DNA of 64,000 bases from Delphinapterus leucas (lineage: Eukaryota; Chordata; Mammalia; Artiodactyla; Monodontidae): the NCBI RefSeq assembly GCF_002288925.2, contig NW_022098004.1:6715759-6779758 (forward strand). The letters run 5' to 3'. The notes under the pieces are model-generated. The model was not told the DNA's origin and did no database searches. It worked only from the letters and a program-made list of their open reading frames with translations. Both the position numbers and the translations under genes were made by a program. Positions 59,630 to 64,000 of this stretch are shown here, piece by piece. Within the stretch, counting starts at the first letter, position 1. The number at the start of each line of letters is the position of its first letter.

Positions 59630-59800
59630 GCTGCTTATCGGCCCTCCCCAGGTGCCTGCACCTGCCATATCTTGTTCATCTCATTTATCTCAATGAGAAA
59701 TACCGGAGGTGAAAACTCAAGTCCTGGGAGGTGAAATCATGGGATCAAGGTCACAGAGACACATGGTGACACCAGGATCGGAACCCCGGTCTGAATCCCA
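59630..59800 (-). repeat. MIR SINE fragment
   Basis: 'gaaaactcaagtcctgggaggtgaaatcatgggatcaaggtcacagagac...ggatcggaaccccggtctg' is MIR reversed. Confidence 0.55.
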
Positions 59801-59864
59801 TGCCCCTGCTCCTTCAGCACCCGCCTTCTGGAATCCAGAATCTGGTGGCAGAATCTGGCCAGAC

Positions 59865-59960
59865 AGTAACTAACTTGGCAGAGAGGTCAAAGGACTTGTC
59901 CAAGGTCACACAGCTGGAAAGTGTCAGAACCAGGATTTGGACCAGGTCCCAGCCATACAC
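59865..59960 (-). repeat. MIR SINE fragment
   Basis: 'gaggtcaaaggacttgtccaaggtcacacagctggaaagtgtcagaaccaggatttgg' is the MIR core reversed. Confidence 0.8.
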
Positions 59961-60550
59961 CTCCTGAGTTCCCCACTCCCAGGGCTCAAGGCCCACGTGT
60001 AGCAGGGCACAAATAGGAAACACACAACCCCTCACAACACTGCCATGTAAACCAGCCAACCGGGAAGCACCAGGGCCCTCAGTTCTTTCTGACTCTGGGA
60101 GGGCCTTGGTCTTAACCTTCCCAGGATTCTGGTTACTTCCCACTTAGAAGCCCAGGGGATTGGTTCAACCATAAACACCAAGTCTCTCACGTCCTTCCCC
60201 AAGAACTGGGAAGACATCCTCACGGCCACAAGATCCTTGGAGTCAACCACCAAAATCCACCGGCTCCCAACTCAGCCTTCCAGAGTTCAGTGCTCAGCAA
60301 CTAAGGCAAGGAGGTCTCCGAGGCCTTCACCCCAGGGGAGGGCACTAGCCATCACAGGCAATTTCTATTCTGCTTCTGCTTTCAAAAAAAAGAAAAAGAA
60401 AGAAATAGCCTCGAAATCCCTTTTTTGTTCCTGTTTCTCATCCTCCCTGGGTAACTTTATAAAAGTGACTTATGGTGTAAATACAAATGTGGCTGAGATT
60501 TAACGAGATTCTACTTTTCATGTCCTTCTATTCGAAATAAGCTTCTGGGA

Positions 60551-60929
60551 AAGATAAATATCCTATGATACTGCTTATATGTGGAATCTAAAAAAATGGT
60601 ACAAATTAATTTATTTACAAAACAGAAATAGAGTCACAGATGTAGAAAACAAACTTATGGTGACCGGGGTGGGGGGGAAGGGAGGGGGGATAAATTGGGG
60701 GACTGGGATTGACATATACACACTACACTATATATAAAATAAATAACTAATAAGGACTTACTGTATAGCACAGGGAACTCTTCTCATTACTCTGTAATGA
60801 CCTATATGGGAAAAGAATCTAAAAGAGAGTGGATATATGTATATGTGTAACTGATTCACTTTGCCGTACAGCAGAAACACAACATTTTAAATCAACTATA
60901 CTCCAATAAAAAATTAAAAATAAAATAAA
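60551..60929 (+). mobile_element. 5'-truncated young L1 3' end with TSD
   Basis: 'aagataaatatcctatgatactgcttatatgtgg' to 'caactatactccaataaaaaattaaaaataaaat'. Duplication aaataa(g/a)cttctggga at 60535-60550 and 60930-60945. Confidence 0.9.
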
Positions 60930-61160
60930 AAATAAACTTCTGGGATACAAGGACCCAGAACGAGGAAGCGGGGGAGTTCTCTTCAGTGCTGTCTGCACAT
61001 GTTAGAGAAGCACAGAATTTCATACAAAATCCCACGAAACAATTCTGTTAGACTTTGCTACAGTTGCATCCCTGAGAGGTAACAGCCCATCCTACAGCCC
61101 GAGGGACGTTACTGCTGCATCTCACACCCACCCTGCAGCAACAAAGCGATACATATTTTC

Positions 61161-61251
61161 TTTTTTTTATACTTAAAAAAATTTTTTTTATTGAAGTATA
61201 GTTGATTTACAGTGTTGTGTTAGTTGTAGGTGTACCACAAAGTGATTCAGT

Positions 61252-61286
<35 letters not shown>

Positions 61287-61584
61287 GTATATACTTTCTG
61301 AGATTCTTTTCCATTATAGGTTATTACAAGATATTGAGTATAGCTCCTTGCACTATACAGTAAGTCCTTGTTGGTTGTCTTTTTTTTTTTTTAACATCTT
61401 TATTGGGGTATAATTGCTTTACAATGGTGTGTTAGTTTCTGCTTTATAACAAAGTGAATCAGTTATACATATACATATGTTCCCATATCTCTTCCCTCTT
61501 GCGTCTCCCTCCCTCCCACCCTCCCGATCCCACCCCTCTAGGTGGTCACAAAGCACCGGGCTGATATCCCTGTGCTATGCGGCT
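61161..61584 (-). mobile_element. Composite of two L1 3' ends inside one 18-bp TSD
   Basis: 61161-61380 and 61381-61584 are two different L1 3' ends, both antisense, each beginning with a T run. The duplication aaagcgatacatattttc lies at 61143-61160 and 61585-61602, outside both. A (TA)n run is at 61252-61293. Confidence 0.9.
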
Positions 61585-61699
61585 AAAGCGATACATATTT
61601 TCATTGGAGGAACAAAGCAGTGTCAGCTGGGGCAGGTAGGAATGTGCATTACTTCAACTTTTTTTTTTTTAGGGCAACCTGTGAGCACCTACTAAAATG

Positions 61700-62160
61700 T
61701 AAAACATGTATATGCTTTGATCCAGTGCTGTGCAGAAACACACACAAAAATATTCACAGAAGCATCATTTGTAATAGAAAGAGAAAAAAAAAACAAGAAA
61801 CAATTCAACAGCTCACGAATGGGGGTGCTCCCTTAAATGATGGGACACACACATTAAAGAATGCTCAGTAGCTATGGGAAAGAATGAGGAAGATTTACAC
61901 GCAATTTGATCTGGAAAGATTCGTGAGGTGGATGAAAGAAGAGTTGCAAACTAATAAGCATAAATATAATGACCTTTTTTAAAAGGCTGTCTGCTTATAA
62001 ATCCAGGAGGAGTGGTTACTTTTGGAGAGCGGGAGAAGGTAAAGGGTCTGACCTGACTTTTTACTGATTTAAGTGCTAACATAATGGATGAGCTTTTCTG
62101 CTCTGTGTTTTTAAGTGTTTTCCAAATGAAGACGTGCTTTCAAAAATTTCCTCACCCGCA
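61700..62160 (+). repeat. Old L1M 3' sequence
   Basis: 'ttgatccagtgctgtgcagaaac...tattcacagaagcatcatttgtaatag' and 'ggaggagtggttacttttggagagcgggagaa' resemble L1M 3' ends. Confidence 0.55.
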
Positions 62161-62509
62161 ATTTTCCATCAACTCCACTCAGCCAAAGGGCTCTTTATGG
62201 GGGTCCTGGCTTGGCCTCTTCCAGAGGAGTTTCACAGGCTCCAGGTAGAGGGAGAGGGAGGGGGGAGGGCTGCAGCATGATTAGGCCATTTCAGCATCAA
62301 GGAAACCTGCAGTGAGTATCGTCCTGAGCTGGTACACACGGGGCATTCATATCTTTGTAATAGGGGTAACTGCCTGAGGCGGCCAGGGACCCCTAAATTA
62401 AGACACCCTGCAAGACTGTAGCTAAGGATGGCGGCCCGAGCCCCAACGCAGGGCCCTTAAGCATGGGGTGAAGAAGTGGCAGATAAGGCCCAATTCTCCA
62501 CACAGCCCT

Positions 62510-62610
62510 GGAATGGAGGCCTGGGTGGCCCAAGTACCCAGGGGAAGAAACTGAGGCTCAGAGACTCTTCAACTTGCCCAAGGTTACACAGCTGGAACCG
62601 AAATTCGAAT
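62510..62610 (-). repeat. MIR SINE fragment
   Basis: 'gaagaaactgaggctcagagactcttcaacttgcccaaggttacacagctgg' is the MIR core reversed, next to the CpG island. Confidence 0.8.
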
Positions 62611-63317
62611 TACACTGACTGACAAGGCCACCTGTTTCCCATGCGCGTGCCACCCCCCTCCATACTTTCTCACTCCAGTTCAAGATCAGGGTGCTACAAG
62701 AGCCCCTCCCGGGCCCCCTCTGGAATCCAGGCGCCAAGCGCCCCCCGCCCCCCGTCGAAACGGGACACATCTTTCCCGCGAATTCTTCCGCTATGGGGGT
62801 AACGACCTCTCTGGGATTCCACAACATAACCAGGAAAACTCAGAGACGCACATAATGATGCGTATAACTATTGCGCGGGGAGACGGCATCCTGAATCCCC
62901 CGAAAGCTCTGTTTCTCAGGGCGAAGGGCTGCGCCTGGAATCAACAAGCCCTGGGCACAGAGGTGGTCAGGAGACACGCCCGCCCCCCCGGCCACCGGAG
63001 CCTACACCACCAGCGCTCGCACGAACCCCAGACCGCAAGCCGCGCCGCTTCCTCCAGGCTCCCATTCAAAGCCGGACGGACCCAGGACACCAACCGACGA
63101 AGTGGCGCCGGCCCAGAGTGAGGAAGTGGCCGGCGACGGAGCCAGGACCCCCGCCGTCACCGCGCCGGCCCCGGGCACAGCGGGCGGGGGCCCCGACGGC
63201 GTGCCCCACCCCTGCCAGCGCCGGCAGCGACTGGGCGCAGGTCCCCCCTGGACGCCGCTCCCCGAGCGCGGGTTCCGCGGGCCCCCGCGTGCGCTCACAC
63301 CCGGCCGGGCCACTCAC

Positions 63318-63450
63318 CTGGCCGCGCCCCCGCTGCGGGTCCCGGCTCTGGGGTCCCGCGCGCAGCCGCCCGCCGTCCTGGCTGTGGGCACTCCCTGCCG
63401 CGCACGCCCTCCGACGCGGGCGCCGTTACTTCTGCTTCGGCCGCGGCCGC
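63318..63450 (-). other. PLCG2: Probable non-coding exon 1 of PLCG2 (5' UTR)
   Basis: On the minus strand the CpG island contains a consensus donor, CCAG|gtgagtgg, with gt at 63317-63316. This is the best splice donor upstream of the ATG exon and would give intron 1 of about 5.75 kb. No ATG-initiated frame in this stretch joins the PLCG2 frame, so it is read as 5' UTR. The upstream end is a guess: I cannot locate the transcription start from sequence alone. Confidence 0.55.
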
Positions 63451-63453
63451 GCG

Positions 63454-63462
63454 CCACGTGAC
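63454..63462. promoter_or_regulatory. E-box CCACGTGAC (USF/MiT-TFE type) in promoter
   Basis: On the minus strand it reads GTCACGTGG, the core shared by USF and the TFEB/MITF group. It lies about 135 bases upstream of the exon 1 donor. Function is inferred from motif and place only. Confidence 0.35.
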
Positions 63463-63600
63463 TCCTCCGGGGCCGCCCCCCGCGCCCCGGCCCGCCCCAC
63501 CCCCGGCCCGCAGCTCAGGGCACCCCCGGCGCCGCGTCCTCCCTGGGGGCGGACCAGGCCTGGGACCCCGCCTCCGCCGGCCGAGAAAGAAACTGAGGCA

Positions 63601-64000
63601 GCGGGAGGGGATCGACCTGCCCCTCCTCACTTGCAAGGTGGAGAGAAAACTTCCAGATAGACTAGCTTCTATGGCGCTCCTACTGCACACACGTGTTTTA
63701 CATGCATTTAATATACTCCCCGTAATCACCGGGAATTGGCAGGTCATGGCCCTAATTTGAAATCGTTACTGAGGCTGCGCTGGTGACCGCCTCTTACTAC
63801 ATGGGGCAAAAGCCACATAAATACCCTCAGCTCAGCGTTCTCATCTGTCAGACGTGATCAAAATAGTGCCGGCCCCAAAAGTCTGTTGTACGGAACTTAG
63901 AACACTAGGGGATTGATCTCCCATTTTCCCAGTGAGATTATTTTTTATGGCTCACTTTATAAACTTCTAAGCATATAGACGACATGGTCGAATGCCTAAT
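63601..64000. other. Upstream flank, no gene recognised
   Basis: CpG density drops sharply after about 63600. No coding segment or family repeat was recognised in these 400 bases. The neighbouring gene in other mammals (CMIP, from memory) would be further upstream. Confidence 0.5.

Larger units (their letters stand above)
57532..63317 (-). other. PLCG2: PLCG2 intron 1
   Basis: About 5.8 kb between the proposed exon 1 donor and the ATG exon. It holds an A-run at 57979-57997, MIR and L2 fragments (58040-58660, 58930-59060, 59630-59960, 62510-62610), two young L1 insertions (60551-60929 and the composite 61161-61584) and older L1 sequence (61700-62160). 57590-57695 matches 54791-54898 in intron 2. 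Confidence 0.7.
62690..63600. promoter_or_regulatory. CpG island, PLCG2 promoter region
   Basis: The stretch is strongly GC-rich with dense CG dinucleotides, most of all at 62990-63560, in contrast to CpG-poor flanks. Several GC boxes are visible (for example ccccgcccc- and ggcgggg-like runs). There is no TATA box that I can place. An E-box of the CCACGTGAC type lies at 63454-63462 and an ETS/PU.1-like GAGGAAGTGG at 63119-63128. It overlaps the proposed exon 1, which fits a CpG-island, TATA-less promoter read leftwards. Confidence 0.8.

Noticed and set aside
63118..63660. Long Pro/Arg/Ala-rich open frame in the CpG island (180 codons, and overlapping frames)
   Set aside because: GC-rich DNA lacks stop codons by chance; several frames are open at once and it crosses the promoter and exon 1 on the opposite strand.

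Overview
This is mammalian nuclear DNA, almost certainly from a cetacean and probably a toothed whale. About two dozen tRNA-derived SINEs of the cetacean/hippo CHR-2 type are present. Four are the short form with a 'gagcggctgggcccgtgagcc' type core, which I associate with whales and dolphins. The L1 3' ends are of the cetartiodactyl type.

The only gene I can support is the 5' part of PLCG2 (phospholipase C gamma 2), on the minus strand. Its CpG-island promoter and a probable non-coding exon 1 lie near 63.3-63.5 kb. The ATG exon is at 57330-57522 (cDNA exon 2). The next three coding exons are at 3515-3658, 1190-1283 and 436-483. All splice sites are GT-AG, the phases join correctly (1, 1, 2), and together they encode residues 1 to about 160: the N-terminal PH domain and the start of the EF-hand region. 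The rest of the gene (remaining EF hands, catalytic X/Y halves, split PH, SH2-SH2-SH3, C2) lies beyond base 1.

Layout: 1-3658 holds three small coding exons with short introns. 3659-57329 is one 53.7 kb intron made mostly of retrotransposon debris: CHR-2 SINEs, L1 tails, L2, MIR, MaLR-type LTRs, a Tigger DNA transposon and hAT MITEs. 57330-57531 is the start-codon exon. 57532-63317 is intron 1. About 62.7-63.6 kb is the CpG island. 63.6-64 kb is upstream flank with no recognised gene.

I found no undescribed gene system. The points most worth checking are structural: a roughly 100-bp repeat on both sides of the start-codon exon, two composite retrotransposon insertions that each sit inside one target-site duplication, a GC-skewed minisatellite, and an Arg-to-Gln change in the PLCG2 PH domain. 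Repeat family names are from memory of the consensus sequences; ends of old MIR, L2 and LTR copies are approximate.
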